This document shows positions 1-8,113 of a DNA stretch of 64,000 bases, one piece after another. The translations under genes and the position numbers were made by a program. Origin of the DNA: Rhodobacteraceae bacterium DSL-40 (GTDB lineage Bacteria > Pseudomonadota > Alphaproteobacteria > Rhodobacterales > Rhodobacteraceae). The notes beneath the pieces were generated by a model. It ran no database searches and was not told where the DNA came from. It saw nothing but the letters and a program-made list of their open reading frames with translations. How positions within the stretch are numbered: the stretch's first letter is position 1; each line of letters starts with the position of its first letter. Location of the stretch: positions 1 to 64,000 of the forward strand of contig QKPN01000015.1 of the NCBI GenBank assembly GCA_003258405.1, in the 5' to 3' direction.

Positions 1-206
1 TCAACTCTTTTCCGGGTGGGCTCTAAGAGCTTTCTGTAGTCAGGAACCTCTGAGGAGCTGGGATAGCCTTCGCTCTCATATTTGATCCACTCCTCCAGAA
101 CATCACTTCCGAGCCGCGAAGCCAAGAAACGAAGTTTAAGAAGCACCGGCCCAATTGGGCTTTTTTCTTGCATCAAAGACTGTTGGATTTCGCGCAACAA
201 GCTCAT
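1..206 (-). CDS. AbiTii-type abortive-infection domain protein, N-terminal fragment
   Basis: The minus-strand reading frame is open from an ATG at 206 to the window edge, giving 68 N-terminal residues; the rest lies outside. The protein begins MSLLREIQQSL and contains LLKLRFLASRLGSDVLEEW, then YESEGYP and VPDYR. This order (leucine-rich start, LASRLG, EW, GYP, PDYR) matches my recollection of the AbiTii domain, found at the N-terminus of proteins linked to phage defence. Codon use and base composition are clearly less GC-rich than in the neighbouring rppH, which suggests acquisition. No strong ribosome binding site precedes the ATG. The effector part and any partner genes are off-window, so the mechanism cannot be stated. 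Confidence 0.6.
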   Translation of the reverse strand, partial: MSLLREIQQSLMQEKSPIGPVLLKLRFLASRLGSDVLEEWIKYESEGYPSSSEVPDYRKLLEPTRKRV

Positions 207-374
207 CGGGATACGTCCGCTTGCACAAATGGGAAACGCTGTCAGCGATCGTGCACAGGCGAGCGCTGGGCCCACCCCCGCCATTCATGATATGTTAACT
301 ACGAAAATCCAATTTTTTCAAAGGCGTTTTTTGATTTTCACGGTGAAACGCCCGGTTTTCACCGGGGCGTTCCG
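207..374. other. Intergenic region with palindromic element, copy 1
   Basis: This AT-richer spacer lies between the 3' end of rppH and the start of the AbiTii gene. It carries an element at 281-364 that begins CCATTCATG, then TTAAC, and ends in two facing copies of a TTTTCACsGTGAAA-like palindrome. A second copy lies at 20767-20849. No coding potential is convincing here. Confidence 0.6.
281..364 (+). repeat. Dispersed ~84-bp intergenic element, copy 1
   Basis: Conserved ends and a variable middle compared with 20767-20849. Shared parts are CCATTCATG followed five bases later by TTAAC, and a 3' block GATTTTCACGGTGAAA, then gccc, then GTTTTCACCG. Both copies have the same orientation, nearly the same length (84 and 83 bp), and sit just beyond the stop codon of a minus-strand gene. 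Confidence 0.6.
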
Positions 375-881
375 TCATCCCAGCCGGTCGCGGAAGGCCT
401 CGAAGACCGAGACATAGATCTCGCGCTTGAACGGCACGATGCTCTCCACGATCGCCTCGGGCGCCATCCAGGTCCATTCGCTGAACTCGGGATGCTTGCT
501 CGCGATGTCGATCTCGGCATCCTGCCCGAGAAAGCGCATCAGGAACCAGAGCTGCTTCTGCCCCCGGAAGCGCCCCTTCCAGATCCGCGGCACGATCTCG
601 TGCGGCAGGTCATAGGTCAGCCACTCGGGCGTGCGGCCGAGGATCTCGACGGAGGCGGGTGCGAGCCCCGTCTCCTCGCCGAGCTCGCGCAGCGCCGCCG
701 CCTCCGGGCTCTCGCCGTCGTCGATCCCCCCCTGCGGCATCTGCCAGGCCGGGGTCGGGTTGTCGATCCGCTGCCCGGCGAAGACGAGCCCCGCCGGGTT
801 GAGCAGCACCACCCCGACGCAGGGCCGGTAGGGCAGCGCGAGGATCTCGGCCTCGGTCATCGGCCGCGCCTTCCTGCTCAC
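375..881 (-). CDS. rppH: RNA pyrophosphohydrolase (Nudix)
   Basis: Nudix hydrolase of 168 aa expected to remove pyrophosphate from 5'-triphosphorylated RNA and so start mRNA decay; it may also cut diadenosine polyphosphates. The Nudix box runs from about residue 51 to 73 ([17 protein letters not shown], then GEETG), with the catalytic glutamates in REL-GEE. The WQMPQGG and KQLWFLMRF stretches are typical of the RppH/NudH group. The start is taken as GTG at 881, which overlaps the ctpA stop by 4 nt; an ATG seven codons downstream (860) is the alternative. It is the last gene of the gpmI-envC-ctpA-rppH run. Confidence 0.93.
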   Translation of the reverse strand: MSRKARPMTEAEILALPYRPCVGVVLLNPAGLVFAGQRIDNPTPAWQMPQGGIDDGESPEAAALRELGEETGLAPASVEILGRTPEWLTYDLPHEIVPRIWKGRFRGQKQLWFLMRFLGQDAEIDIASKHPEFSEWTWMAPEAIVESIVPFKREIYVSVFEAFRDRLG

Positions 882-2227
882 TTGTCCTCGATCTCGTCCT
901 GACGGAAGGACATGCCGCGGAGGATGTCGATGGCGTAGGAGAGCTGGTAGTCCTCCTGCCGCAGCGCATCGGTCTGCTCCTGCCGCTTCTGGTCCTCCTC
1001 CATCATCTTCTTCTCGTCCTCGGTGAGGCTGTCATTGGTGAGCGAGCCGCGCAGATCGGCCTCCGACCGGGCCGCGGGCAGCGCGTCCTCGGCATTGTCC
1101 TCCGCATTCGGATCGTCGAGCTGGCGCTGTTCGACGATGATGTCGGGGGCCACCCCGAGCGCCTGGATCGAACGGCCCGACGGCGTGTAGTAGCGCGCCG
1201 TGGTCAGCCGGATCGCCCCGTCGCCCTGCACCGGCATGATGGTCTGGACCGAGCCCTTGCCGAAGCTCTTGGTGCCGACGATCACCGCGCGGCGATGATC
1301 CTTGAGCGCGCCGGCAACGATCTCCGAGGCGCTCGCCGAGCCGCCGTTGATGACGACGACCATGGGCTTGCCCTCCGCCAGATCGCCGGGCGTCGCGTTG
1401 TAGCGCTCGCTGTCGCGCGGGTCGCGGCCGCGGGTCGAGACGATCTCGCCCGACTCGAGGAAGGCATCCACCACCGAGATCGCCTGGTTGAGCAGGCCCC
1501 CCGGGTTGTTGCGCAGGTCGATGACGAAGCCCGTCACCGCATCCATGCCGCCGGCTTCCTCGACGCGCTGCTTGAGCTGTTCCTCGAGGTTCGGGAAGGT
1601 CTGCTCGTTGAAGGTGGTAATGCGGAGCACCACGACACCGTTCTCGAGCCGCGACCGCACCGCCGAGATCTTGATCGTCTCGCGCGTGATCTTGACGTTG
1701 AAGGGCTCGGGCGAGCCCTCGCGGGTCACGGTGATGGTGATATCGGAGCCGACCGGGCCGCGCATCAGGTCCACCGCCTCGTCGAGGTTGAGGCCGAGCA
1801 CGCTCTCGCCGTCGACATGGGTGATGAAATCGCCGGGCTGGATGCCGGCCTTCTCCGCGGGCGTGCCCTCGATGGGCGAGACCACCTTCACGAAGCCGTT
1901 CTCCTGCGTCACCTCGATGCCGAGCCCGCCGAACTCGCCACGGGTCTGGACGCGCATGTCGTCGAAATCCTGGGGCGGCAGGTAGCTCGAATGCGGATCG
2001 AGCGAGGAGAGCATGCCGTTGATCGCCGCCTGGATGAGTTCCTTCTCGTCCACCGGCTCGACATAGGAGGACCGGACCCGCTCGAAGATGTCGCCGAACA
2101 GGTCGAGCTGCTCATAGACGCTCGATTCCTTGTCCGCCTCCTGAGCGACGATTGGACCGGCGAACTGGGTGCTGAAGACAATGCCCGCAGTGGCACCCAC
2201 GAGTCCTGCCAGCCAGATCTTTTTCAT
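878..2227 (-). CDS. ctpA: Carboxyl-terminal processing protease, S41 family
   Basis: Periplasmic serine protease of 449 aa. It has an N-terminal signal peptide ([19 protein letters not shown], with likely cleavage after IVAQ), a PDZ domain at about residues 95-180, and an S41 catalytic domain. The Ser/Lys dyad can be placed at S299 (in GGSASASEI) and K324 (in SFGKGSVQ) by the family spacing. The C-terminal ~80 residues are charged and probably disordered. Such proteases trim envelope proteins or peptidoglycan hydrolases, which fits the upstream envC-like gene 11 nt away and translational coupling to rppH. Confidence 0.93.
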   Translation of the reverse strand: MKKIWLAGLVGATAGIVFSTQFAGPIVAQEADKESSVYEQLDLFGDIFERVRSSYVEPVDEKELIQAAINGMLSSLDPHSSYLPPQDFDDMRVQTRGEFGGLGIEVTQENGFVKVVSPIEGTPAEKAGIQPGDFITHVDGESVLGLNLDEAVDLMRGPVGSDITITVTREGSPEPFNVKITRETIKISAVRSRLENGVVVLRITTFNEQTFPNLEEQLKQRVEEAGGMDAVTGFVIDLRNNPGGLLNQAISVVDAFLESGEIVSTRGRDPRDSERYNATPGDLAEGKPMVVVINGGSASASEIVAGALKDHRRAVIVGTKSFGKGSVQTIMPVQGDGAIRLTTARYYTPSGRSIQALGVAPDIIVEQRQLDDPNAEDNAEDALPAARSEADLRGSLTNDSLTEDEKKMMEEDQKRQEQTDALRQEDYQLSYAIDILRGMSFRQDEIEDK

Positions 2228-2238
2228 GCTCGGGTATC

Positions 2239-3354
2239 CTATCCGTTTGTGGCGACAAACCAGGCGACAGGATCAACAGGGCCCCGTCCGTGCCTGATTT
2301 CTACATAGAGTGCTTCCCGCAGACCAGCGCCAGTTTCCAGATCGCGCAGCATCACATATTCTTCAACGTCGGGCGAGCGCCCGCCGAGCATTCCGAGCGG
2401 AGATCCGCGCGTGACCCGCTCGCCGGTCCGGACATTGAGCTCCGCGAGGCCGGCCAGAAGGACGAGCGCCTTGTCCGCCGTCTCCAGAACGACGATGCCC
2501 TGATAGTCGATGAAGGGGCCGGCGTAGCGGATCTTCGCATCCGCCGGCGCCCGCACCAGCGAGAGCGGCGGCGCGCTCATCACCACCCCGGGCCAGCGCA
2601 CCCCGGCGGCGTCGGTCTCGTTGAAGCCGCGCAGGATGTCGCTGTCCACCGGCCAGAGATAGGGCGTGGCCGGGCGGTCGTCCGCCGAAGCGGGCGAAGC
2701 GTTGGTGTCGAGCGCCCGGCTGAGATCGGCGAGCGAATTCGCCTCGCGCAGCGCCACCGCCGTCGCCGCATCCACCGGCGTGCCGCCGAGCTGGACGAAC
2801 TGCATGTGCGCGACGAGCTCGGAGCGCGCGAGCGCCAGCCGGCCGAGCCCGTCCTCGAGATCGGCAACACCGTCTTCCTGCACCTGCCGGGCGGCCCGCA
2901 TCATGGCGAGCCGCTCCGAAAGGCCCTGCGCCTTTTCTGCCAGCGCAGGCTCCAGCGCCTTGCTCATCATCTGGGCCCGCGCCGCCGCCAGCGGCCCGCC
3001 CGGATGCAGATCGATCGGCGCGTCGCGCTCGAGCGAGACCCGTTCGAGCGCCGCGAGCAGGCGGCTGATCTCGAGCTGGTCGCGCGCCAGCCCGAGCCGG
3101 ACGTCGTTTTCCTGTGCTCCGGCCTGCATCACCACCGTCCGCATCGCCGAAAGCGCGCGATCGTACTGGCTGATGGCCTCGGCCACCACCTCCGGCGCGG
3201 CACCGGAATTGCGGGCGGCGTCGAGCGCCTGCCCCGCCGCCGCCAGCCGCTCGCCTACGGTCTCGACCGCCTCCGGGGTCGCCGCGCGATACCCGCCGGC
3301 CCCGGCGAGACCGGCCACCAGCGTGAACGCAGCGATGCGGAGCCGCGGCCTCAT
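2239..3354 (-). CDS. EnvC-like murein hydrolase activator (degenerate M23/LytM)
   Basis: Secreted protein of 371 aa with signal sequence MRPRLRIAAFTLVAGLAGAG. A long helical, probably coiled-coil region covers about residues 30-230, and a C-terminal M23/LytM-like domain ends in LYVEIRHGRGPVDPVAWF. The usual zinc ligands are not evident, as in EnvC-type activators that switch on amidases rather than cutting peptidoglycan. The ATG at 3354 overlaps the gpmI stop by 4 nt; reading upstream of it only adds sequence antisense to gpmI. ctpA follows directly, so the pair probably works in septal murein processing. Confidence 0.85.
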   Translation of the reverse strand: MRPRLRIAAFTLVAGLAGAGGYRAATPEAVETVGERLAAAGQALDAARNSGAAPEVVAEAISQYDRALSAMRTVVMQAGAQENDVRLGLARDQLEISRLLAALERVSLERDAPIDLHPGGPLAAARAQMMSKALEPALAEKAQGLSERLAMMRAARQVQEDGVADLEDGLGRLALARSELVAHMQFVQLGGTPVDAATAVALREANSLADLSRALDTNASPASADDRPATPYLWPVDSDILRGFNETDAAGVRWPGVVMSAPPLSLVRAPADAKIRYAGPFIDYQGIVVLETADKALVLLAGLAELNVRTGERVTRGSPLGMLGGRSPDVEEYVMLRDLETGAGLREALYVEIRHGRGPVDPVAWFVATNG

Positions 3355-4871
3355 GCAGGGACGATCAGGCTCTTGCCGGTCATTTCGGCCGGCTTCTCGA
3401 TCCCCATGAGCTCGAGCAGGCTCGGCGCGAGATCGCCCAGCACGCCCCCCGAGCGCAGCGTCGCGCCCTCGGGCCCGCCAACGAGAATCACCGGCACAGG
3501 GTTGAGCGTGTGCGCCGTGTGCGGCTCGCCGGTCTCGGGATCGACCATCACCTCGCAATTGCCGTGATCCGCGGTCACGATCACCGATCCGCCCATCTCC
3601 TTGATCGCCTCGAGCGCCTCGCCGAGGCCCTGGTCCACCGCCTCGACCGCCTTCATCGCCGCGGCCAGATCGCCGGTATGGCCGACCATGTCCGGGTTGG
3701 CGAAATTGCAGACGATGAGCGCGTATTCGCCCGAGCGGATCGCCGCGGCCAGATGCTCTGCGACCTCCGGCTCCGACATTTCCGGCTGCATGTCATAGGT
3801 CCGCACCTTCGGGCTCGGCGCCATGTAACGCTCCTCGCCCGCCTCCGGCACCTCGACCCCGCCGTTGAGGAAGAAGGTCACATGCGGATACTTCTCGGTC
3901 TCGGCGATGCGGAACTGCTTGAGCCCCTTGCCCGCGAGCCAGCCGCCGAGCGTGTTGACGATCTCCTCCGACGGGAAGACCACTTCGAGGAACGTGTTGA
4001 GCTTGCTGGAGTACTCCACCATGCCGAGCTTGGCCGACCAGGCGGGGCGCGTTCCGGCATCAAACCCGTCGAACTCCGGATCGACGAGGGCATAGAGGAT
4101 CTCGCGCGCCCGGTCGGCGCGGAAATTCGCGAAGAAGAGCCCGTCGCCGTCCTTCGCGCCCGCATAGTCGCCGATGACCGTGGGGGTCACGAACTCGTCG
4201 GTCTCGCCGCGTGCGTAACCGGCCGCGATCGCCTCGGCAGCACTGGCGGCGTGCTCGCCCTCTGCGCGCAGGATAGCCTTCACCGCCTGCTCGACCCGAT
4301 CCCAGCGGTTGTCGCGGTCCATGGCGTAGAAGCGGCCCGAAACCGTGGCGATCTTCGCCCCCTCGGGCAGCGCGGCCTCGAGATCGGCAACCTGACCGGC
4401 GGCGGATTTCGGCGGCACGTCGCGCCCGTCGAGGAAGGCATGGATCAGCACCGGCACGCCCGCCCGCGTGATCTCGGCGGCGGTCGCGGCGATGTGGCGC
4501 TGGTGCGAATGCACCCCTCCGGGCGAGGCGAGCCCCGCGATATGCGCCACTCCACCGGAGGATTTCACCTTCTCGATGAAGGTCTTGAGCGCGGCATTCG
4601 CCGCAAAGCTCCCGTCCTCGATCGCCTTGTCGATCTTGGGAAGATCCATCCAGACCACCCGGCCCGCGCCGATATTGGTGTGCCCGACCTCGGAATTGCC
4701 GATCTGGCCTTCGGGCAGGCCGACGGCATTGCCGCAGGCCGTGAGCGTATTGTGCGGGCAGGTCTCCCAGATCCGGTCGAAATTCGGCGTGTTGCCGAGC
4801 GCGACGGCATTGGCTTCGCGCGAGGGGCTGAGCCCCCAACCGTCAAGAATGATGAGAACAACCGGCCGCAT
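3351..4871 (-). CDS. gpmI: 2,3-bisphosphoglycerate-independent phosphoglycerate mutase
   Basis: Mn-dependent glycolytic/gluconeogenic enzyme of 506 aa interconverting 3- and 2-phosphoglycerate. Alkaline-phosphatase-fold motifs are present: ILDGWG with metal ligand D10, the phosphoserine loop GQIGNSEVGH (S60), NFRADRAREI, VTADHGNCE and PHTAHT near the C-terminus. The ATG at 4871 is preceded by GAGGTG; a GTG two codons upstream is possible. It is the first gene of the operon, and TTAACCAT lies just upstream. Confidence 0.95.
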   Translation of the reverse strand: MRPVVLIILDGWGLSPSREANAVALGNTPNFDRIWETCPHNTLTACGNAVGLPEGQIGNSEVGHTNIGAGRVVWMDLPKIDKAIEDGSFAANAALKTFIEKVKSSGGVAHIAGLASPGGVHSHQRHIAATAAEITRAGVPVLIHAFLDGRDVPPKSAAGQVADLEAALPEGAKIATVSGRFYAMDRDNRWDRVEQAVKAILRAEGEHAASAAEAIAAGYARGETDEFVTPTVIGDYAGAKDGDGLFFANFRADRAREILYALVDPEFDGFDAGTRPAWSAKLGMVEYSSKLNTFLEVVFPSEEIVNTLGGWLAGKGLKQFRIAETEKYPHVTFFLNGGVEVPEAGEERYMAPSPKVRTYDMQPEMSEPEVAEHLAAAIRSGEYALIVCNFANPDMVGHTGDLAAAMKAVEAVDQGLGEALEAIKEMGGSVIVTADHGNCEVMVDPETGEPHTAHTLNPVPVILVGGPEGATLRSGGVLGDLAPSLLELMGIEKPAEMTGKSLIVPA

Positions 4872-4950
4872 GATCACCTCGCAATGCTATAGCTCCGAGC
4901 ATTAACCATCCGTTGCCGCATTGGCAAATGGCCAGTCGGCCCGGATTACG

Positions 4951-4974
4951 GGTGCCGGGAAGCCTCCCGGCACC
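4951..4974 (-). terminator. Hairpin downstream of the GntP-family permease gene
   Basis: Perfect inverted repeat GGTGCCGGGA-agcc-TCCCGGCACC, 41 nt past the permease stop. It has no T-run, so it may be a weak or Rho-assisted terminator, or an mRNA-end stabiliser. Confidence 0.5.
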
Positions 4975-5015
4975 ACGCCGTCTTCTCTCCCGGACGGCGC
5001 CGGGGCCATTCGGCC

Positions 5016-6398
5016 TCAGAACACCATCGACCCGAGGATGATGACGCAGATCGTCGCGAAGACCGGGATCAGCACCGCGCAGATGAAGATGTCGAAATAG
5101 GATTCGCGGTGCGTGAGCCCGCAGATCGCGAGCAGAGTGATGACCGCGCCGTTATGGGGCAGCGCATCGAAGCCCCCCGAGGAGAGGGCCGTCACCCGGT
5201 GCATCAGGCCGGGGCTGATGCCGTTCTCGATCGCGAGCTGGTTGAACTGCTCGCCGAGCGTCTGCAGCGCGATCGACATGCCGCCCGAGGCCGAGCCGGT
5301 GATGCCCGCAAGCACGTTGGTCGCAACCGCGACCGAAATGAGCGGATTTGACGAGACGTTCAGCACCGCGTCGCGCACCACGGCAAAGGCCGGAAGCGAG
5401 GCGATGACCGCGCCGTAGCCGACCTCGGAGGACGTGTTGAAGACCGGAAGCAACGAGCCCATGGTCCCGGTGTTGATGCTGTCCTTGAGGTGCTGGAGCC
5501 GGCTGCGGTTGAGCACGATCAGCAGGAGGATCGAGGCGACGAGGGCGACGATGATCGCCCAGATCCCGCGGACCTTGGTGACGTCGGTCTCGCCATAGCG
5601 GGCCTCGGCGAGATAGCTCGTGTCGAGATTGGGAATGATGAGATAGGTGAGCACCGCGTTCAGCACGATCACGAGGACGGTCGGCGCGATGGCCACCGCG
5701 AAGCTCGGGAGCGAGGCATCCTGGGCGAGGTCGCTGTCGGCCGAGACCCGCGGGTGCGTGCCATAGCCCTCGCCGCGTGCGCCCGACCGCGCGATGCGGA
5801 AGCGCAGCCAGTAGACACCCCCGAAGAACATGATGAGCGCGGCAAACGTGCCGAAGACCGGGGCGGCGAAGGGCGTGGTGCCGAAATAGGGCATCGGGAT
5901 CGCGTTCTGGATCGCGGGCGTGCCCGGCAGAGCCGTCATGGTGAAGGTGAACGAGCCGAGCGCGATGGCGGCCGGAATGAAGCGCTTGGGGATGTCGGAG
6001 CGGCGGAAGAGGGCTGCGGCAATCGGATAGACCGCAAAGGCCACCACGAAGAGCGAGACGCCGCCATAGGTCAGGATCGCGCAGGAGAGCACGATCGCGA
6101 CGACGGCGTTATGCGCCCCGAGCTTGCGCACGCACCACTCGGCGATGGCGCGCGCCGAGCCGCTGTCGGCCATCAGCTTGCCGAAGATCGCGCCGAGCAT
6201 GAAGAGCGGGAAATAGGTGATGAGATAGTTCCCGAGCGCCTTCATGAAGACCTGCGTATAGGTCGCGAGCACCGGAATGTTGCCCGACAGCAGCACCGCC
6301 AGAAGCGAGAGGATCGGAGCGAGGATCAGAACGTTGATGCCCCTGTAGGCGAGGTACATGAGCAACAGGAGCGATAGGATAATGCCGAAAAGGCCCAT
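5016..6398 (-). CDS. GntP-family permease (organic acid/gluconate:H+ symporter type)
   Basis: Polytopic inner-membrane protein of 460 aa with about 12 hydrophobic segments from the first residue (GLFGIILSLLLLMYLAYRG) to the last. The family look comes from the YFPLFMLGAIFGKLMADSGSA stretch near residue 62 and TALPGTPAIQNAIPM near residue 155. GntP relatives import gluconate, 3-hydroxybutyrate or similar acids; the substrate cannot be read here because no catabolic gene is adjacent. The ATG has a good GGGAG site upstream. Transcribed alone, divergently from the GT39 gene. Confidence 0.8.
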   Translation of the reverse strand: MGLFGIILSLLLLMYLAYRGINVLILAPILSLLAVLLSGNIPVLATYTQVFMKALGNYLITYFPLFMLGAIFGKLMADSGSARAIAEWCVRKLGAHNAVVAIVLSCAILTYGGVSLFVVAFAVYPIAAALFRRSDIPKRFIPAAIALGSFTFTMTALPGTPAIQNAIPMPYFGTTPFAAPVFGTFAALIMFFGGVYWLRFRIARSGARGEGYGTHPRVSADSDLAQDASLPSFAVAIAPTVLVIVLNAVLTYLIIPNLDTSYLAEARYGETDVTKVRGIWAIIVALVASILLLIVLNRSRLQHLKDSINTGTMGSLLPVFNTSSEVGYGAVIASLPAFAVVRDAVLNVSSNPLISVAVATNVLAGITGSASGGMSIALQTLGEQFNQLAIENGISPGLMHRVTALSSGGFDALPHNGAVITLLAICGLTHRESYFDIFICAVLIPVFATICVIILGSMVF

Positions 6399-6587
6399 AC
6401 GGTTGTCTCCCTTTTATGCCTGTCCGCCCCGGCCTGCGGCCGGACCGGGCGGGATCCCACATCCCTCGGCTTCACAAGAACTAGAGCGGGATCGGGTGGC
6501 GAGCAACGCACTTGCCGCATCGCTTTGCCGCAGTGCACGGAACGCCGCCGCTTTTCCCGGCCCGCGCATTGCTGTAGGCGGCGTGTC

Positions 6588-8075
6588 ATGACGGATACCG
6601 CCTCGAATACCGAACGAAACGCCGGGCCAGGCCCCTGGGTCTGGCCGCTGGTGATCTGCCTCTATTTCGCCTTTCAGGTGGCCTGGCGGCGGCTGCTCGG
6701 CGGCGGGCTCGGGCTTGACGAGGCGCAGATGCTGCTCTGGAGCCAGCAGCTTGCCTGGGGCTACGGGCCGCAGCCACCGCTCTACTCCTGGCTGCAATGG
6801 GGCGTGCTCGGGCTGGTCGGCGATCCGCTGCTTGCCCTCGCGATTCTCAAGAACATCCTGCTCGCCGGGTTCTATCTCGCCGTCTGGCGGCTTCTGCGCA
6901 GCACCCACCCCCCCGACGTGGCGGGGCTCGCCACCCTCGGGCTCTTCCTCGTGCCGCAGATCGCCTGGGACTGCCAGCGCGACATGACCCATTCCGTGCT
7001 GGTGCTGACCATGGCGGCGCTCACCACGCTCGCCTTCTGGACCCGCACGCTGCAGGGCCGGCGCGGCGGCTGGGCGCTTTTCGGCCTCCTTGTCGGGCTC
7101 GGCATGCTGTCCAAGGTGAACTTCGCGCTCGTGCCCGCAAGCCTCCTCGGCGCGGCCCTTCTCACCCCCGGGCTGCGCACCCGGCTCGCGGGCAAGGGGC
7201 TGCTGATCGCGGCCGGGGTCGCCGTGCTCATCATGGCTCCCCCCTACGGCTGGGCGGTCCTCCACCCCGATCTCGCGCTCTCCTCGGCGGGCGAACTCAA
7301 GCGCGCCGCGTGGTCCCCGGCCATCGCCGGGCGCGGCCTCATCGAGCTCGGCAAGGATCTGCTCGGCTGCCTTGCCCTGGCCGGCCTCATCCTCGGCCTG
7401 ATCCGCTGGCGGCGCGCGGCCCCGCCGATGGCCGATGCGGTGGCCGGGCCGCTGGAGGGGTTTCTGTTGCGCGTGCTGCTGATCGGCGTCGGGTTCACCG
7501 CGCTCGGGATCGCCGCGACCGGAACCACCCATGTCCGCGACATCTGGCTCCTTCCGGTGATCTATCTCGGCGCCCCGCTCCTGGCGCTCGTCGCACTGCG
7601 GCGGATCGGCCCCGCGGGGCGGCGGATCCTTGTCAGGGTAATCGCCGGGCTTGTCTGCCTCGTGGCCGTCGCGCTCGCCGTGCATATCCGCTACGGCGAT
7701 CCCGGCCATCCCGCGCTGCGCCGCGCGCCCGTCGCGGATCTCGCCGCGGCCGCGCTCGCCCGGCACCCGGCGCCCACGCGCATCATTGCAGCCCCCGACT
7801 GGCTCGCGGGCAGCCTGATCTACTGGCGCCCCGACCTGCCGGTGGCAAGCCCGCAGCATCCGGGGCCCCCGCCCGATGCGGCCGCGGGCCCGGTGCTGCT
7901 TCTCACCTGGCGGGAAAAGCCGGGCTCGGTCGAACACATCGCCGCGCGGCTTTCCGCGCTCTGGGAGAGCACGGTGAGCCCCGGCGCATCGGAACCGCTG
8001 GAGGCCCCCTTCCCGCCGCAGCCGAAGGTCTCCTTCGGCATCGAGGTGACCCCGCTTGCGGTGAGCCGCCCCTGA
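6588..8075 (+). CDS. GT39-like integral-membrane glycosyltransferase
   Basis: Protein of 495 aa with about 11-12 predicted membrane helices. The first luminal loop carries GLDEAQM, matching the acidic catalytic pair of the ArnT/PMT (GT39) superfamily, followed by QPPLYSWLQW, which is also typical. These enzymes move sugars from polyprenyl phosphates to lipid or protein acceptors on the periplasmic side. The ATG at 6588 is chosen because upstream codons do not look coding. It is isolated between a divergent permease and a convergent RTX gene; the acceptor is unknown. Confidence 0.75.
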   Translation: MTDTASNTERNAGPGPWVWPLVICLYFAFQVAWRRLLGGGLGLDEAQMLLWSQQLAWGYGPQPPLYSWLQWGVLGLVGDPLLALAILKNILLAGFYLAVWRLLRSTHPPDVAGLATLGLFLVPQIAWDCQRDMTHSVLVLTMAALTTLAFWTRTLQGRRGGWALFGLLVGLGMLSKVNFALVPASLLGAALLTPGLRTRLAGKGLLIAAGVAVLIMAPPYGWAVLHPDLALSSAGELKRAAWSPAIAGRGLIELGKDLLGCLALAGLILGLIRWRRAAPPMADAVAGPLEGFLLRVLLIGVGFTALGIAATGTTHVRDIWLLPVIYLGAPLLALVALRRIGPAGRRILVRVIAGLVCLVAVALAVHIRYGDPGHPALRRAPVADLAAAALARHPAPTRIIAAPDWLAGSLIYWRPDLPVASPQHPGPPPDAAAGPVLLLTWREKPGSVEHIAARLSALWESTVSPGASEPLEAPFPPQPKVSFGIEVTPLAVSRP

Positions 8076-8080
8076 GCCCG

Positions 8081-8104
8081 CCTGCGCCCCGGCCGGGGCG
8101 CAGG
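8081..8104. terminator. Perfect 24-bp palindrome between convergent genes
   Basis: CCTGCGCCCCGG followed by its exact complement CCGGGGCGCAGG, lying 5 nt after the GT39 stop and 9 nt after the RTX-gene stop on the other strand. It probably serves as a bidirectional transcription end. Confidence 0.6.
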
Positions 8105-8113
8105 CCCGGAGGC

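Noticed and set aside
149-166. Palindrome GCCCAATTGGGC followed by a T-run, as a plus-strand terminator
   Set aside because: It lies inside the AbiTii coding frame, has no loop, and no plus-strand gene reads into it.
82-417. A 111-codon plus-strand frame at the left end
   Set aside because: It is antisense to the AbiTii fragment, crosses the palindromic element and ends inside rppH; no recognisable features.
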